A stretch of DNA of 64,000 nucleotides from Mycobacterium sp. 1245805.9 (lineage in GTDB: Bacteria > Actinomycetota > Actinomycetes > Mycobacteriales > Mycobacteriaceae): assembly GCF_001672915.1 (NCBI RefSeq), contig NZ_LZKR01000004.1, positions 62,001 through 126,000 of the forward strand, in the 5' to 3' direction. A program made the position numbers and the translations under genes. Below are positions 34,379 to 44,965 of this stretch, in pieces. The first letter of the stretch is position 1. Each line of letters begins with the position of its first letter. The notes under the pieces were generated by a model. The model made no database searches. It saw only the letters and a program-made list of their open reading frames with translations, and was not told the origin of the DNA.

Positions 34379-35938
34379 TCACTGATAGAAGATCGTCGTC
34401 CCGACGCCACCCGGGCTATACGAGATGTACACGGGGTGTTCGAGGAAGGGCAGCGCCCCGGTGTTCATGATGTACGGCGACGGTGTCGGGAAGTACGTCC
34501 CGTCATATACATACGAGTAGAGCAAATGGCCGTTGGGCGCCCAGACATATACGGCCGTGCCGGGCGCCGCGTTGAGGCCCGTGGGGATGGTGCCCTGCAC
34601 GCCGCCGGAATCGATCACCGCGTTGACCGTGTATTGCGGTCCGAAGAAGCCCAGCGGTCCGGTGCTTATCCCGAGGGTGGTGACGGGTGATCCGTTCAAC
34701 GTGGCGATGGGGACCATGCTGTTCGGAGGCGCACCGAACTGCAGATACGGGTTGGCTCCGACCTCGTTGATCAGCAGGCCCTGGTTGTACGGTGCCGGCA
34801 ATGCCTGGGTGGGGATGCTGGGCCCCGGGCCGCCGGCATTCGGCCCAACCCCCAGGACGCCCGTCACCCCGTCGGCCGCGAAATACGACCGCCACCCCCA
34901 GCCGTGGGTCATCGCGGCCTGCAGGGACGACGGCCACGAGAAGAGCTCGACGTTCACGGGGGTCCGCGCGGTGACGAGCCCGTTCCCGAAATTCACCGGC
35001 GCGTCGAAAGTGGCGTAGAGGTAATTCAATCCCCCGCTGTAGCCGCCGGTGCCAAATCCGACGGGCAATCCGAGGCTCAGCAGGCCGAATATTCCGCCGA
35101 CATTGCGAAGCGGCACAACGAGACCCGTGGACCCGGTGTCGACCAATACGGGCCCAAATCCCCCGCCGCCCACGGCGACGTTCACCACCGGCTCGACGGA
35201 GTTGACCATCGTTAGCGGGACGGTGCCGGGCTGGCTGGTCGTGGCGTTGGTGGTGACGCTGGCGGCGACATTGCCGATCAGGGGATGGCCCACCAATAGT
35301 TCGGCGGGTCCGTTGACCGCGTCGATGACAGCCTGCCGCGCCTGGCCGAACACCGCGGCGGCCGGACTGCTGCCGATTGCCGAGGTGAGCGAATTGAGCA
35401 CCGCGCCAACGGGACTCGCGGCCACGGCCGACGACCACGACGTCAACTGTGCCGCCGCCGCGGAGACGCCGCCGTGGTAAGCGACCATCGCGGCCACGTC
35501 GGCGGCCCACATCTGCTCGTATTCGGCTTCGGCCGCCGCGATCGCGGGTGCGTTCTGCCCGAATAGGTTTGAGACGACCAGCTGCACGAGCTCGTTACGG
35601 TTGGCGCTGACGACCGCGGGATGGACCGTGGCGGCGACGGCGGACTCGAACGCGTTCGCGACCGTCTGGGCCTGCGCCGCAGCCGATTCCGCTTGGGCCG
35701 CCGCCGCGCTCAGCGTCCCGGCGTACTTGGCCGCGGTGGAAAGCATCACCGTTGCCGCCGGCCCCTGCCAGGTCGCGGCGGCCATCCCCGAGATGACCGA
35801 CGAAAACGACTGTGCCGCAGAGCCTAATTCGGCGGCCAACCTGTCCCAGGCCGCGGCCGCGGCCAGCATCGGTGACGGGCCGGCACCCGTGCAGATCAGC
35901 GTCGAATTGATTTCCGGTGGCAGCACCAAGAAACTCAT
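34379..35938 (-). CDS. PPE protein with C-terminal pepsin-like aspartic protease domain (copy A)
   Basis: 519 aa from the ATG at 35,938. Residues 1-175 are a PPE domain ([15 protein letters not shown] at 57-59; type VII signal YEQMWAAD near 140). Residues about 240-519 look like a two-lobed retropepsin/pepsin-type domain: D267-TGSTG and D443-SGG are the paired Asp motifs, with [17 protein letters not shown] between. It resembles the protease domains that PecA-type proteins attach to PE domains, but here on a PPE. Probably exported by an ESX system to the envelope. No partner PE gene is adjacent. Confidence 0.9.
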   Translation of the reverse strand: MSFLVLPPEINSTLICTGAGPSPMLAAAAAWDRLAAELGSAAQSFSSVISGMAAATWQGPAATVMLSTAAKYAGTLSAAAAQAESAAAQAQTVANAFESAVAATVHPAVVSANRNELVQLVVSNLFGQNAPAIAAAEAEYEQMWAADVAAMVAYHGGVSAAAAQLTSWSSAVAASPVGAVLNSLTSAIGSSPAAAVFGQARQAVIDAVNGPAELLVGHPLIGNVAASVTTNATTSQPGTVPLTMVNSVEPVVNVAVGGGGFGPVLVDTGSTGLVVPLRNVGGIFGLLSLGLPVGFGTGGYSGGLNYLYATFDAPVNFGNGLVTARTPVNVELFSWPSSLQAAMTHGWGWRSYFAADGVTGVLGVGPNAGGPGPSIPTQALPAPYNQGLLINEVGANPYLQFGAPPNSMVPIATLNGSPVTTLGISTGPLGFFGPQYTVNAVIDSGGVQGTIPTGLNAAPGTAVYVWAPNGHLLYSYVYDGTYFPTPSPYIMNTGALPFLEHPVYISYSPGGVGTTIFYQ

Positions 35939-36078
35939 CCCGCGCGTCCTTCCCCTCCGCCCCCACCACGATTGGTAAAGCAAAGGTTATGACCTGCCGC
36001 GGCCGACGAGTTGAAAATCGTTCTTCCCGCCAACGAACCGCCTATTCGGCTATGCGAGATCTCGGATTTCGCCTCAGG

Positions 36079-37680
36079 TCACTGGTATACGACGGCGGTG
36101 CCGTTGCCGTAGTTGATGTAGACCGGGTGCTCCTGGAAAAGCAGGTTGCCGGTATTCATCAACCCGCTCGAGATCGGCGTCGGGAAGTAGTCCCCGTTGT
36201 AGGTGTATGAGTAGAGCAGGTTATTACTGGCGTCGAAGACCTGAATGACGTCGCCGGGGTGGGCGCCAAGGCTCGTCGGCAGGGTTCCCTCAACGCCACC
36301 AGAGTCGACGATCGACGCGACGGTTTGCATGGGCCCGTTACCGACCTTCACCTCCAGGTTGGTGATCGGCATTTGTGGGAGCGTCGTCAACGGAGCATGG
36401 CCAGCGATTGTCGGCTGGTCACCGAACTGCAGATAGGGATTGGTTGTGTCCTGGTTGATCAGCAGCCCGTGATTCAAGGTCCCCGGCAGCGCCTGTAGCG
36501 GAATGCTGGGACCGGGGCCGCCCGCATTGGGCCCGACCCCCAGAACGCCGGAGGCACCGTCGGAGGCGAAGAACGACTGGAACGTCAGGCCGTTGGTCAT
36601 CGCGGACTGGATCGTCACCGGGAAGGCCAGGAATTCGACATTGACGGGCGTGTTTGCAGTGATCAGGCCGCCGCCGAAATTTACCGGGGCGTTGTAGGTG
36701 AGGTAGATGTAATCCAGTCCCCCGCTGTAACCCCCGATGCCGCCTCCGATGGGAATGCCGAGCTGGAGGACGCCCAACAGCCCGCCGACCTTTGTGAAGG
36801 GGATGACGAGGCCGGCCGAGCCGGTGTCCACCAGCAACGGCACGGGCGATCCGGCGCCCACGGAGGCGTTCACCAGCGGCTCCGTCCCGGCGAACACGGT
36901 CAGCGGGGCTGTGGCCGTGGTGCCGCCGCCGCTTACCGTCGCGCTGGTGCCGAGGGACTGCGGCCCGGTCGGGATGATTTGACGCCCGAACAAGATGTCG
37001 GTGGGGAAATTGATGATGTTGGCGGCGTAGGTTTCGGCGCGCCCGACCAGGCCCGCAATGGGATCGCTGGCCGCGGGGGCCAGCGAGCCAAGCGCCGCCG
37101 GTGCGGCGGCCGCTGGGTTGAGGGTGCCGGAAACTGCGGCGGACGCCTGCGCCGGCAGCGCCTGCACCGCGGACGCCCAGGACGAGAGTTGGGCCGCGGC
37201 CGCCGAAACCCCGCCGTGGTAGCCGACCATCGCGGACACGTCGGTGGCCCACATCTCCTCGTATGCAGCTTCCGTGGCCGCGATCGCGGGCGCGTTCTGC
37301 CCGAACAGGTTCGAGAACACCAGCTGCACCAGCTGATTCCGGTTCGCGGCAACCAGCACGGGATGCACCGTGGCGGCCACGGCGGATTCGAATTCACTGG
37401 CCACCACCTGGGCTTGTGTGGCGGCTGTCTGCGCGTGCACCGCCGCCGCGCTCAGCGACGCCGAGTACTGCGCCGCCGTCGACAGCATCGCCGCCGAGGC
37501 GGGCCCCTGCCAGGCGTCGGCCGCCAACCCCGAGGTGATCGAGGAGAACGACTGCGCCGCGGAACCGAGTTCGGCGGCAAGCCCGTCCCACGCCGCGGAA
37601 GCCGCCAGCATCGGAGCCGGGCCGGCGCCGGCATGGAGCAGAGAAGAAATAATCTCTGGCGGTGACGTCAGAAAACTCAT
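36079..37680 (-). CDS. PPE protein with C-terminal pepsin-like aspartic protease domain (copy B)
   Basis: 533 aa from the ATG at 37,680. Same plan as copy A: PPE domain 1-175 ([15 protein letters not shown] at 57-59; YEEMWATD), a longer Ala/Pro linker, then the protease-like part with D285-TGSAG and D459-SGGVEG. The two genes are clear tandem paralogues, 140 bp apart. Copy B is first in the direction of transcription. Both Asp motifs are intact, so activity is plausible. Substrates may be secreted PE/PPE proteins, by analogy with PecA. Confidence 0.9.
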   Translation of the reverse strand: MSFLTSPPEIISSLLHAGAGPAPMLAASAAWDGLAAELGSAAQSFSSITSGLAADAWQGPASAAMLSTAAQYSASLSAAAVHAQTAATQAQVVASEFESAVAATVHPVLVAANRNQLVQLVFSNLFGQNAPAIAATEAAYEEMWATDVSAMVGYHGGVSAAAAQLSSWASAVQALPAQASAAVSGTLNPAAAAPAALGSLAPAASDPIAGLVGRAETYAANIINFPTDILFGRQIIPTGPQSLGTSATVSGGGTTATAPLTVFAGTEPLVNASVGAGSPVPLLVDTGSAGLVIPFTKVGGLLGVLQLGIPIGGGIGGYSGGLDYIYLTYNAPVNFGGGLITANTPVNVEFLAFPVTIQSAMTNGLTFQSFFASDGASGVLGVGPNAGGPGPSIPLQALPGTLNHGLLINQDTTNPYLQFGDQPTIAGHAPLTTLPQMPITNLEVKVGNGPMQTVASIVDSGGVEGTLPTSLGAHPGDVIQVFDASNNLLYSYTYNGDYFPTPISSGLMNTGNLLFQEHPVYINYGNGTAVVYQ

Positions 37681-37845
37681 CCCCCGGGTGTCCTTCCCTC
37701 TGCCCCACGACCACGCGTTTTCACCGGGGACGGGCCCCTCACGCCACAAACCGGTACGCCAGACTCTAGGGAAAACCGGGCCAAAATTCTCGGTATTTAC
37801 CAAACGTTTCCGCGCCCACGGCCGTGGCCGCCGACCGCGACTACC

Positions 37846-38625
37846 GTGGCCGCTGTGGCCGATCGCCAACAACGCGCGATGTCCTTCGGGTCGATTGCCG
37901 AAAACTACGACGGGCTGCGACCGCAACCCCCGCCGGAGGCGGTGAACTGGCTGGTCCCGCCCGGCTGCGGGGTGGCCGTCGACGTCGGCGCGGGCACCGG
38001 GCTGTTCACCCGGACGTTGCTGGGTAAGGCGGCGCAGGTCGTCGCCGTCGAACCCGACGCGCGCATGCGGGCGGTCCTCGCGGCCCGGTCGCCCGGCGTG
38101 CGCGTCGTCGAGGGCAGTGGCGAGTCGATTCCGCTGCCCGACGCCTCCGCGGACGCCGTCTTCGTCTCGTCCGCGTGGCACTGGATGGACCCCGAGCGCG
38201 CCGTGCCGGAGATCGGCCGGGTGCTGCGCGACGGCGGGCGGCTCGGCCTGATCTGGACGAGCCGGGACCGGGGGGTGGACTGGGTGAGCGACCTCGACCG
38301 GCTGCCCGGCGACGAGGCCTCCGGCGCCGAAGCGGCCGACCGGGCGCGCCGGCGCCTGGACGTCGTCCTCCCGCTGCCGACGACCTTCCGCAACTTCGCC
38401 CGCGAGACGTTCCGATTCACGCGAACCATGACGATCGACGATGCGGTCGCGATGCTGGGCACCTACAGCAGGTACCTCGTCGCCTCCCCCGACGACCGCG
38501 CCCGGCGGCTGACCCAAGCGCGGGCGTCCCTTCAGGCGCGGTTCCCCGGCATCGACACCGTCGAGATCCCCATGCAGGCGCGCTGTTGGCGGGCCGATCG
38601 GCTCGCGCGCGGCGACGGGCTTTGA
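37846..38625 (+). CDS. Class I SAM-dependent methyltransferase
   Basis: 259 aa from a GTG (a GTG at 37,855 or the ATG at 37,879 could be the start). Motif I is [18 protein letters not shown], followed by [14 protein letters not shown] and [18 protein letters not shown], matching the UbiE/methyltransferase-11 group, including the '[10 protein letters not shown]' post-I motif. The methyl acceptor is unknown. It diverges from PPE copy B over a 165-bp gap and runs with the cutinase gene. Confidence 0.87.
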   Translation: MAAVADRQQRAMSFGSIAENYDGLRPQPPPEAVNWLVPPGCGVAVDVGAGTGLFTRTLLGKAAQVVAVEPDARMRAVLAARSPGVRVVEGSGESIPLPDASADAVFVSSAWHWMDPERAVPEIGRVLRDGGRLGLIWTSRDRGVDWVSDLDRLPGDEASGAEAADRARRRLDVVLPLPTTFRNFARETFRFTRTMTIDDAVAMLGTYSRYLVASPDDRARRLTQARASLQARFPGIDTVEIPMQARCWRADRLARGDGL

Positions 38626-38671
38626 GGCACCGCATGCGCCGCCGTCGTCGCGGATGTGTCAGCATTTGGAA

Positions 38672-39343
38672 ATGAATTCACCCAGGCTTGCCCGCATCGT
38701 TGGAGTCTCGGCCGTGACGGCGTGGGCGGCGCTGAGCGCGCCGATCGCCATCCCGGCCGCGTCCGCCGATCCCTGCACCGACGTCGCGGTGGTCTTCGCT
38801 CGTGGCACCCACCAGGAGCCCGGCCTCGGCAACATGGGGCAGGCGTTCGTCGACTCGCTTACCGCACAGCTCGCGGGTCGATCCGTCAGCGCCTACGCCG
38901 TCAATTACCCGGCGAACGACGACTACCACAACAGCGCGACGGCCGGTTCCAACGACGCGAGTGCGCACATCCAGGACGTCGCCGCCAGCTGCCCCAACAC
39001 GAAAATGGTGCTCGGCGGGTACTCCCAGGGCTCGACCGTGATCGACCTCGCCAGCCAGACGCTGCCGGGCCCGGTGGCCGATAAGGTGGCCGCCGTCGCC
39101 CTGTTCGGCGAGCCCACCAGCGGGTTCTCCAGCATGTTGTGGGGCGGTCAGCCGCTTCCGACGATCAGCCCGGTGTTCGTCGGCCGGACCATCAGCCTGT
39201 GCGCCCCCGACGACCCGATCTGCTCCCCGGGCGGCAACATCTTGTCGCACATGTCCTACATCGACTCCGGGATGGTCAACCAGGCCGCTTCGTTCGCGGC
39301 CAACAAGATCGGTCAGGCGCCCGCCCGGGCGCAGAACGGCTAA
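38672..39343 (+). CDS. Secreted cutinase-family esterase
   Basis: 223 aa with a signal peptide (MNSPRLARIVGVSAVTAWAA, cleaved near Ala33). The Ser-Asp-His triad is S118 (GGYSQGS), D180/181 (CAPDDPIC) and H193 (ILSHMSYID). Four cysteines are placed for two disulfides (C35/C107 and C177/C184). Mycobacterial cutinase-like proteins hydrolyse lipid or polyester esters and some act on cell-envelope lipids. A second cutinase lies at 57,895. Confidence 0.93.
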   Translation: MNSPRLARIVGVSAVTAWAALSAPIAIPAASADPCTDVAVVFARGTHQEPGLGNMGQAFVDSLTAQLAGRSVSAYAVNYPANDDYHNSATAGSNDASAHIQDVAASCPNTKMVLGGYSQGSTVIDLASQTLPGPVADKVAAVALFGEPTSGFSSMLWGGQPLPTISPVFVGRTISLCAPDDPICSPGGNILSHMSYIDSGMVNQAASFAANKIGQAPARAQNG

Positions 39344-39364
39344 CTGCCTCCGAGCCAACGGATT

Positions 39365-39994
39365 GTGAAATCCCTCGTAGCGGTTCGGATCCTGATCGCC
39401 GTGGTGCTCGGCGCCGCCGTCGCATTCGCGGTGGGCAACATCATCGGCTGGCGATTCGCGCTCGTCGGCTGGGTCGTCACCGCCGGCGTGTACGTGGTGT
39501 GGACGTGGCTCCTGCTGGGCGGAATGGACGCCGATCAAACCCGCGAATACGTCACCCGCGAGGACCCCACCCGCTGGATCGCCGACACCGTCGTCGTATC
39601 GGCAAGCCTCGCCAGCCTGGTCGGGGTGGCCTATGTGGTTGCCGCCGGGTCGCGCTCCGGCGCCGCGGCCGTCGTCGCTGCCCTGCTGGGCATCCTGGCG
39701 GTCTCGGCGTCCTGGTTCGCGGTGCACACGTTGTTCACCGTGCACTACGCGCGGCTCTACTACTCGGACGAACCGGGCGGGATCAACTTTCACGACCCGG
39801 AGCCGCCCCGGTTCCGCGACTTCGCGTACCTGGCATTCACGGTCGGCATGACCTATCAGGTGTCGGACACCGAAATCGGGCTGTCGTCCATCCGGGCGAC
39901 GGTGTTGCGCCAGGCGATGCTGTCCTATCTGCTTGGCGCCGTTGTCCTTGCGGTCACCATCAATTTGATCGCCGGGCTGGGTTCCAAGCTGTGA
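39365..39994 (+). CDS. DUF1345 membrane protein
   Basis: 209 aa from a GTG, 21 bp after the cutinase stop. It has about four to five transmembrane segments ([31 protein letters not shown]; final [16 protein letters not shown]). The family-typical middle is [20 protein letters not shown], then the [20 protein letters not shown] region. Function unknown; probably an inner-membrane protein. Confidence 0.9.
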   Translation: MKSLVAVRILIAVVLGAAVAFAVGNIIGWRFALVGWVVTAGVYVVWTWLLLGGMDADQTREYVTREDPTRWIADTVVVSASLASLVGVAYVVAAGSRSGAAAVVAALLGILAVSASWFAVHTLFTVHYARLYYSDEPGGINFHDPEPPRFRDFAYLAFTVGMTYQVSDTEIGLSSIRATVLRQAMLSYLLGAVVLAVTINLIAGLGSKL

Positions 39995-40015
39995 CGCCCG
40001 ACTAATCTGGCTGGC

Positions 40016-40570
40016 ATGGCAATCGAGTCCACCATGCTCGCCCTCGGCACCCCCGCGCCGCCGTTCTCGCTACCCGAGCCGGCCACCGGCGCCACGGTCA
40101 GCCTCGACGACCTCTCGGGCCCCGCGCTTGTCGTCACTTTCATCTGCAACCACTGCCCGTACGTCAAGCACGTCGCGGCGGGGCTCGCCGCGCTGGGCCG
40201 TGACCTCGCGGACAAGGGCGTCGCGATGGTCGGCATCTCGAGCAACGACGTCGTCACCTACCCGCAGGACGGGCCCGAGCAGATGGTCGCCGAGGCCCGT
40301 GCCCACGGCTGGACGTTTCCCTACCTGTACGACGAGAGCCAGGACGTCGCCCGCGCCTTCTCGGCGGCGTGCACGCCCGACACCTTCGTCTTCGACGGCG
40401 AGCGCCGCCTCGTCTACCGCGGACAGCTCGACGACTCCCGCCCGGGAAACGACAAGCCGGTGACGGCCGCCGACGTCCGCGCGGCGGTCGACGCGGTGCT
40501 CGCCGGGCGGCCCGTCGACGCCGATCAGCGCCCGTCGATCGGGTGCGGCATCAAGTGGCGCTCAGCCTGA
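40016..40570 (+). CDS. Thioredoxin-like/AhpC-TSA family protein
   Basis: 184 aa. The thioredoxin fold carries a CxxC-type site at C44-N-H-C47 (VTFICNHCPYVKHVA), and SNDVVTYPQDGPEQMV and TPDTFVFDGERRLVYRGQLD mark the thiol-dependent peroxidase-like subgroup that often has 'CNHCPYV'. No signal peptide, so cytoplasmic. It ends just before a small membrane protein. Confidence 0.88.
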   Translation: MAIESTMLALGTPAPPFSLPEPATGATVSLDDLSGPALVVTFICNHCPYVKHVAAGLAALGRDLADKGVAMVGISSNDVVTYPQDGPEQMVAEARAHGWTFPYLYDESQDVARAFSAACTPDTFVFDGERRLVYRGQLDDSRPGNDKPVTAADVRAAVDAVLAGRPVDADQRPSIGCGIKWRSA

Positions 40571-40615
40571 TTGGCGCGTTTGGGCGCCGTGCGGGCGGGT
40601 ATCGCAGCACCAGCT

Positions 40616-40861
40616 ATGACCGCGCAACCTCCCGATCCCGACCCGGCACAAACCCCCGACCTCGAGGGGGGTGGGGGCGTCACGCCCGGCGCGCCGCCGC
40701 CGGCGGCGCCGCAGACCTCGGGTGTGGCCGAGGCTCAACCACCCGATCGCCGGCGATTCACTCCCGGCGCCACGCTCACGGTGATCGCCGTCTGCGTGTT
40801 CTCCGTCGCGTTCCTCGCGGTGGCGGTGCTGCTCGTCATGAAAATGGTTGGGGCCGGCTGA
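40616..40861 (+). CDS. Small DUF6480-like membrane protein
   Basis: 81 aa from the ATG at 40,616. The first half is Pro/Ala/Gly-rich (PDLEGGGGVTPGAPPPAAP), and one hydrophobic helix near the C-terminus (LTVIAVCVFSVAFLAVAVLL) ends in KMVGAG. The pattern of 'T PDLE.GGGV.PG..PP' plus a single helix fits small actinobacterial DUF6480 proteins. Role unknown. The stop abuts the MOSC gene stop (converging). Confidence 0.75.
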   Translation: MTAQPPDPDPAQTPDLEGGGGVTPGAPPPAAPQTSGVAEAQPPDRRRFTPGATLTVIAVCVFSVAFLAVAVLLVMKMVGAG

Positions 40862-41665
40862 CTACGGGCCGATGGTGACGGGGTCGCCGACCCGAATGAC
40901 GCCCTGCTCCACCACCTCCAGGTAGGCCCCCGCGCACGGCTGCGGTCCGTGACCGCCCGTGTCCCAACGGTTCTCGGCCGCGGGAGTGCGAAGCGCGTGC
41001 GGCGCGCGCGGTAACGCACCGTGCTCGAGCGTCGGCACCACGCACCGAGACGTGGCCGTCAGGGCGCGCAGCCGCGCCTCCCCCACCACGATTTCCCTTC
41101 CCGCCCAGTCATTTTCGGCATACGGAGGATGGCCCGGCGGTGTGGCGATCACCAGGTTGGGCCGGTAGCGCAGCGCCTCCACCTCGATGTGCTCGAGGGT
41201 GGCCGTGGTGATCGCGTGCAGCGGGGCCTCGTCGGTGAACGAGTCACCCGGCGTCGCCTGAGCGATCTTGAGGATGCGGCCGCCGACCTCGGCGTCCAAC
41301 CCGAGCTCGAGCAGTTGCTCGGGGTCCGGGCGCTCCAGCGTCGCGCCCTGCGGTCGCTGCCGGACCAGTCGCACAGTGCGCCCCAGCAGCTGAGAGAGCA
41401 CGTCGTCGACGCCGGGATCGTCGTCCGTGACGTCGGTGCCGTCGGGCAGCCTGATCGTGACCCGACCGGTGTCGGCGTGGGCGGTGCATTTCAGCAGCCC
41501 GCGCCAGAGCCGCGCATGTTTGGCGCTGGCCACGTGGCCGGTTTGGGTGTCGACGAGCGCCAGCCGCCGGTCGCCCTCGTGGCCGCCTTCGTCGACGAAC
41601 AGGGAGTCCACCGTTTCGCCGAGCATCGACTTCACCGGGTAGCGGCGCAAACTCTCGACCCGCAT
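40862..41665 (-). CDS. MOSC-domain protein (molybdenum cofactor sulfurase-type)
   Basis: 267 aa from the ATG at 41,665 (a GTG 6 bp upstream is possible). The N-terminal beta-barrel (VESLRRYPVKSMLGETVDSL, GDRRLALVDTQTG) is followed by a MOSC domain with RYRPNLVIATPPGHPPYAEN and the conserved Cys in LTATSRCVVPTLEHG. MOSC proteins bind or transfer sulfur for the molybdenum cofactor, or reduce N-hydroxylated compounds (mARC-like). No cofactor-binding partner genes adjoin. Confidence 0.92.
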   Translation of the reverse strand: MRVESLRRYPVKSMLGETVDSLFVDEGGHEGDRRLALVDTQTGHVASAKHARLWRGLLKCTAHADTGRVTIRLPDGTDVTDDDPGVDDVLSQLLGRTVRLVRQRPQGATLERPDPEQLLELGLDAEVGGRILKIAQATPGDSFTDEAPLHAITTATLEHIEVEALRYRPNLVIATPPGHPPYAENDWAGREIVVGEARLRALTATSRCVVPTLEHGALPRAPHALRTPAAENRWDTGGHGPQPCAGAYLEVVEQGVIRVGDPVTIGP

Positions 41666-41743
41666 GTGCACCTATCCCCCGCGAAAGACCCGTCGTTCAC
41701 CGTCAGGGACGACAGTAGTGCGGTCGCGGTGGCCGGGTGTCGA

Positions 41744-42067
41744 CTAACCCGGGCAGTAGGTCGATTCCGCGGCGCTGACCCAGCCGGTCATGTCCGCGAA
41801 CGAGAAGCCCTTCGCGCTCATGCTGGAGTGCAAGTCGGAGGCGATCGCGTCGGGCGTCTTGCCGGCCATCCGGTCGGCGCAGACGGCGTGCCCCATCGCG
41901 ATCATGTCGGAGTCGCTCGACGACGGCCACGAGAATCCGAGGGTTTTCAACTTTGCCAGGTATGCGTCGTCCGTCGAGTCGGCCGATGCAATCGCGGTGC
42001 TTGCTGTCAGGGCAGCGCCAACCATCACAGGAATTGTCAGTTTGGCCAGCCAGCGAGGTGCAGACAT
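41744..42067 (-). CDS. DUF732 secreted protein
   Basis: 107 aa with a signal peptide (KLTIPVMVGAALTASTAIAS, cleaved before DSTDD). DUF732 features: DDAYLAKLKTLGFSWPSS, MIAMGHAVCADRMAGKTPD and the closing VSAAESTYCPG with two cysteines likely paired. These small helical proteins are abundant in mycobacterial culture filtrates. Function unknown. Confidence 0.92.
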   Translation of the reverse strand: MSAPRWLAKLTIPVMVGAALTASTAIASADSTDDAYLAKLKTLGFSWPSSSDSDMIAMGHAVCADRMAGKTPDAIASDLHSSMSAKGFSFADMTGWVSAAESTYCPG

Positions 42068-42322
42068 TTCGTGCCCTTCTTTTCTTGTCGGCGTTCAGGT
42101 GCCGTCAGTATATGGTCGCCCGGCCCGGCATGAACACTAAAAACTTCGAAACTTGCGGCCAGGTGGCCTGTGACGACGGTCGAACGCTGGCCCCGTTGGA
42201 CGCCTACTGGAAGCGCATCGTGAGTTGGCGAGAATGCAACGCCGCCGAATACGCCGCGTAACCAACCGGTGCATAGCTTCATTCGCTGTCAAAAGGCAAC
42301 TGTTGCCGTGGCCCACGATTTG
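42068..42322. other. Intergenic region without a supported gene
   Basis: 255 bp between the DUF732 start and the SVP-PPE stop. A 43-codon plus-strand frame at 42,130-42,261 (begins MNTKNFETCGQVACDDGR) has no visible ribosome binding site and no recognised family. It is not called a gene. Confidence 0.4.
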
Positions 42323-43672
42323 CTACGGAATCTGAGACAGCAGTTTCTTCTTCTGTTCGGTGAATTCCTCGTCGGTCAGGATTCCCGCGTCGCGCAGCGA
42401 GGCCAGCTCACGAAGCTCGGCGGCGACGCTCGTGACCGGGCCCCCGGCCGGGGCCTCCGGAGGGGCCTTCTTGTCGGTTGTCGTCGGCGCCCCGATCCGC
42501 TCCCGGCGGGCTGGTGCGCTGCTCCCGCCACCGGTGCCGGCCATCGCGCGCCCGGCCATGCTCGCCAGGGCCATCTGGCTGAACAGGCTGCCCATGCTCC
42601 CGGAGGAGGCCTCGGCGGCGGCGCCCATGGTTGTCGCGGGCAATGCGACCGCCAGCGGTCGTATCATCGTCGTCTCGGCCGCCCAGGCGGGCGGAACGGA
42701 CAGGGCCCCAATGGTTTTGGCTTCGGCGAGGCCGGCTGTGGCCGCCGACCCGCCGGCCAGGTTGGTGATCACCGGGAACGGAGTGGGCGGGGTCGGGGCG
42801 GAGCCCGGCCAGGTCTGTATGCCCGCCCAGCCGCTGACGATGTCGTCGGTGTGGACACCGACGTAGTAGCCGGCGACGTCGTAGGGAAGGGCCGTCGTGC
42901 CGAGCGTGGTGTCGGCGGCAAGGCCCGCCGCGCTCAACTCGGGGTCGATGAAAACGCCGCTCAGGTTCGCCAGCACGGCCAGCAGGTCGAGCGGCCCGGC
43001 CTGGGCCGGGGTGGCCGCGAGGCTGGTCAGCGCGGCGGGCACCGCGGCGATCGCCTGCGGTGCACTCGACACCGCGCTCTGCGCCTGTCCCGCGGAGGTG
43101 CCGGTGGCTTGGGCCACCGCCGCTGCCTGCGCGGCCGGCCCGGCGGAATTGGTGTTTCGCGGCGGCGGCGCGAACGGCGTCAGCGGCGTCGCCGACGCCG
43201 ACGCGGCGGCGTACCCGTACATCGCGGCGGCGTCCTGGGCCCACATCTCGGCGTACTGCGCCTCGGTGGTCGCGATCGCGGGGGTGTTCTGCCCGAAGAT
43301 GTTGGTCGCCACCAGCGTGAGCAGCAGGCTGCGGTTGGCCGCGACCACCGGCGGCGGAATCGTCTCCGCGAAGGCCGTCTCGTAGGCGCCGGCCGCGGCT
43401 TTGGCCTGGTTGGCGGCCTGCTCGGCCTGCGTGGCGGAGGTCCTCGTCCACGCCAGGTAGGGGGCGGCCGCGGCGGCCATCAACCCCGACGTCGGGCCCA
43501 GCCAGGGGCCGGCGGTCAGCGCGGCCACCTCCGATTGGTAGGAGCTCGCCGCCGCGTGCAGGGCGGCGGCCAGCCCGTCCCAGGCCGCCGCGGCGGCCAG
43601 CAACGGCCCCGAGCCGGGACCGGTGTACATCCGGGCGGAGTTGATCTCGGGCGGTAGTGCGGCGAAGTCCAT
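42323..43672 (-). CDS. PPE protein, SVP subgroup, with C-terminal SHOCT motif
   Basis: 449 aa from the ATG at 43,672. PPE domain 1-180 ([21 protein letters not shown] at 57-59; [12 protein letters not shown] signal). The SVP subgroup mark SVPPAW is at 325-330. The last 33 residues ([20 protein letters not shown], then KKKLLSQIP) are a SHOCT domain, a short helical oligomerisation module usually at the end of membrane or regulatory proteins. That pairing is unusual for a PPE. No partner PE gene is adjacent; exported by an ESX system in all likelihood. Confidence 0.92.
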   Translation of the reverse strand: MDFAALPPEINSARMYTGPGSGPLLAAAAAWDGLAAALHAAASSYQSEVAALTAGPWLGPTSGLMAAAAAPYLAWTRTSATQAEQAANQAKAAAGAYETAFAETIPPPVVAANRSLLLTLVATNIFGQNTPAIATTEAQYAEMWAQDAAAMYGYAAASASATPLTPFAPPPRNTNSAGPAAQAAAVAQATGTSAGQAQSAVSSAPQAIAAVPAALTSLAATPAQAGPLDLLAVLANLSGVFIDPELSAAGLAADTTLGTTALPYDVAGYYVGVHTDDIVSGWAGIQTWPGSAPTPPTPFPVITNLAGGSAATAGLAEAKTIGALSVPPAWAAETTMIRPLAVALPATTMGAAAEASSGSMGSLFSQMALASMAGRAMAGTGGGSSAPARRERIGAPTTTDKKAPPEAPAGGPVTSVAAELRELASLRDAGILTDEEFTEQKKKLLSQIP

Positions 43673-43897
43673 GTCGTTCCCTCCGATCGACTCAAGCGCC
43701 GCCAGGGCGCTGACGGCTTCGGTGACGACTAGTTGGGCGGCGCGGCCGGAACCGGGCCGGCAAAGGATCGCACTTCCCTCAGTAGTACATGTCCGGCGCG
43801 TGAACGTGGCTAATACCCCGCCAAACGGCAGTGTTAACGGGTGGTGTAGGACGGCGGCCCCTGTGCGACCACGGATCGGGTCGTGTAGAAGAGTCTC

Positions 43898-44941
43898 GTG
43901 GACGCGCCGCAGCCCAAACCGTTCGACACGCCGAGGCTGCGCGAAGCGATGGTCAGCCGGGTGTACCGGCGATCGATGGCCGAGGGTCAGATTTCGGTGC
44001 CCGCGGTCCCCGGCATGATCGACGAGTACTCGCAGTTGTGCGCCAACCTGTGCGCGACGCTGGGGGTGCCGTACACGCCCGAACAGGCTCGTCAGCTCAA
44101 CAAGGTGCTGGAGACCGAGCTGACGAAGGCCTTCAAGGCCTCCCAGCGTTCCGAAATCGTCATCTCGTTTCAGGTCCCCTTCGGAACGGGCCTGAACTAC
44201 CGCGTCAACGCCGAATGGCGCACGGTCGAGGCCGACTACGACAACTGGGTCGAGACCCGCCCCGCGCCCCTGTTCGGCGCCGAACCGGACGCGCGTGTGC
44301 TGGCGCTGGCCTGCGAGGCGGTCGACCCCGCGAGCTGTCGGGTGCTGGACGTCGGCGCAGGAACCGGGCGCAACGCGGTGGCCCTGGCCCGGCGCGGTTA
44401 CCCAGTGGACGCGGTCGAGATGGCCCCGAAGTTCGCAGAGCTGATGCGCGCGGACGTGGAACGCGAATCGCTCGGCGTGCGGGTCATGCAGACCGACGTC
44501 TTCACCGCCATGGAGGGTGTCCACGATGAGTACCAGCTGATGGTCCTCTCCGAGGTGGTGCCCGACTTCCGGACCCCCCACGAGTTGCGCGGCGTGTTCG
44601 ACCTCGCCGCCGACGTGGTGGCCCCGGGCGGGCGACTGGTGTTCAACACGTTCTTGCCGCGGCCCGGCTATACCCCCGACAGAGCCGCCATCGAACTCGG
44701 GCAGCAGTGCAACACCATGATCTTCACCCGCGACGAGGTGGCGAACGCGGCGGCCGGGCTGCCCTTCGAGCTCGTCGCCGACGATTCGGCCTACGACTAC
44801 GAGAAGGCCCACCTGCCCGAAGGCGCCTGGCCCCCGACCGGCTGGTTCGAGAGCTGGGCCAGCGGCCTCGACGTGTTCGACATCCCGCGCGAGCAGTCCC
44901 CGATCGAGTTGCGCTGGCTCGTCTATCAGAAGACGGCCTGA
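43898..44941 (+). CDS. Class I SAM-dependent methyltransferase (tellurite-resistance TehB-like)
   Basis: 347 aa from a GTG. The first 140 residues are a helical region of unknown function. The SAM-binding motif is [20 protein letters not shown], followed by [28 protein letters not shown] and a [11 protein letters not shown] strand. The fold resembles TehB-type methyltransferases, but the acceptor cannot be named. It diverges from the SVP PPE gene over 225 bp and converges with the Rieske flavoenzyme. Confidence 0.87.
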   Translation: MDAPQPKPFDTPRLREAMVSRVYRRSMAEGQISVPAVPGMIDEYSQLCANLCATLGVPYTPEQARQLNKVLETELTKAFKASQRSEIVISFQVPFGTGLNYRVNAEWRTVEADYDNWVETRPAPLFGAEPDARVLALACEAVDPASCRVLDVGAGTGRNAVALARRGYPVDAVEMAPKFAELMRADVERESLGVRVMQTDVFTAMEGVHDEYQLMVLSEVVPDFRTPHELRGVFDLAADVVAPGGRLVFNTFLPRPGYTPDRAAIELGQQCNTMIFTRDEVANAAAGLPFELVADDSAYDYEKAHLPEGAWPPTGWFESWASGLDVFDIPREQSPIELRWLVYQKTA

Positions 44942-44965
44942 GGGCCGCTGAAGGCCCCTGAAGAC

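Noticed and set aside
34379..37680. The two PPE genes as a recombination-derived pseudogene pair
   Set aside because: Both frames are complete, with start, signal and paired Asp motifs intact.
42269..43657. Gly/Arg-rich plus-strand frame opposite the SVP PPE gene
   Set aside because: It mirrors the Ala-rich PPE repeats, and such Gly-rich frames arise automatically from PPE genes.
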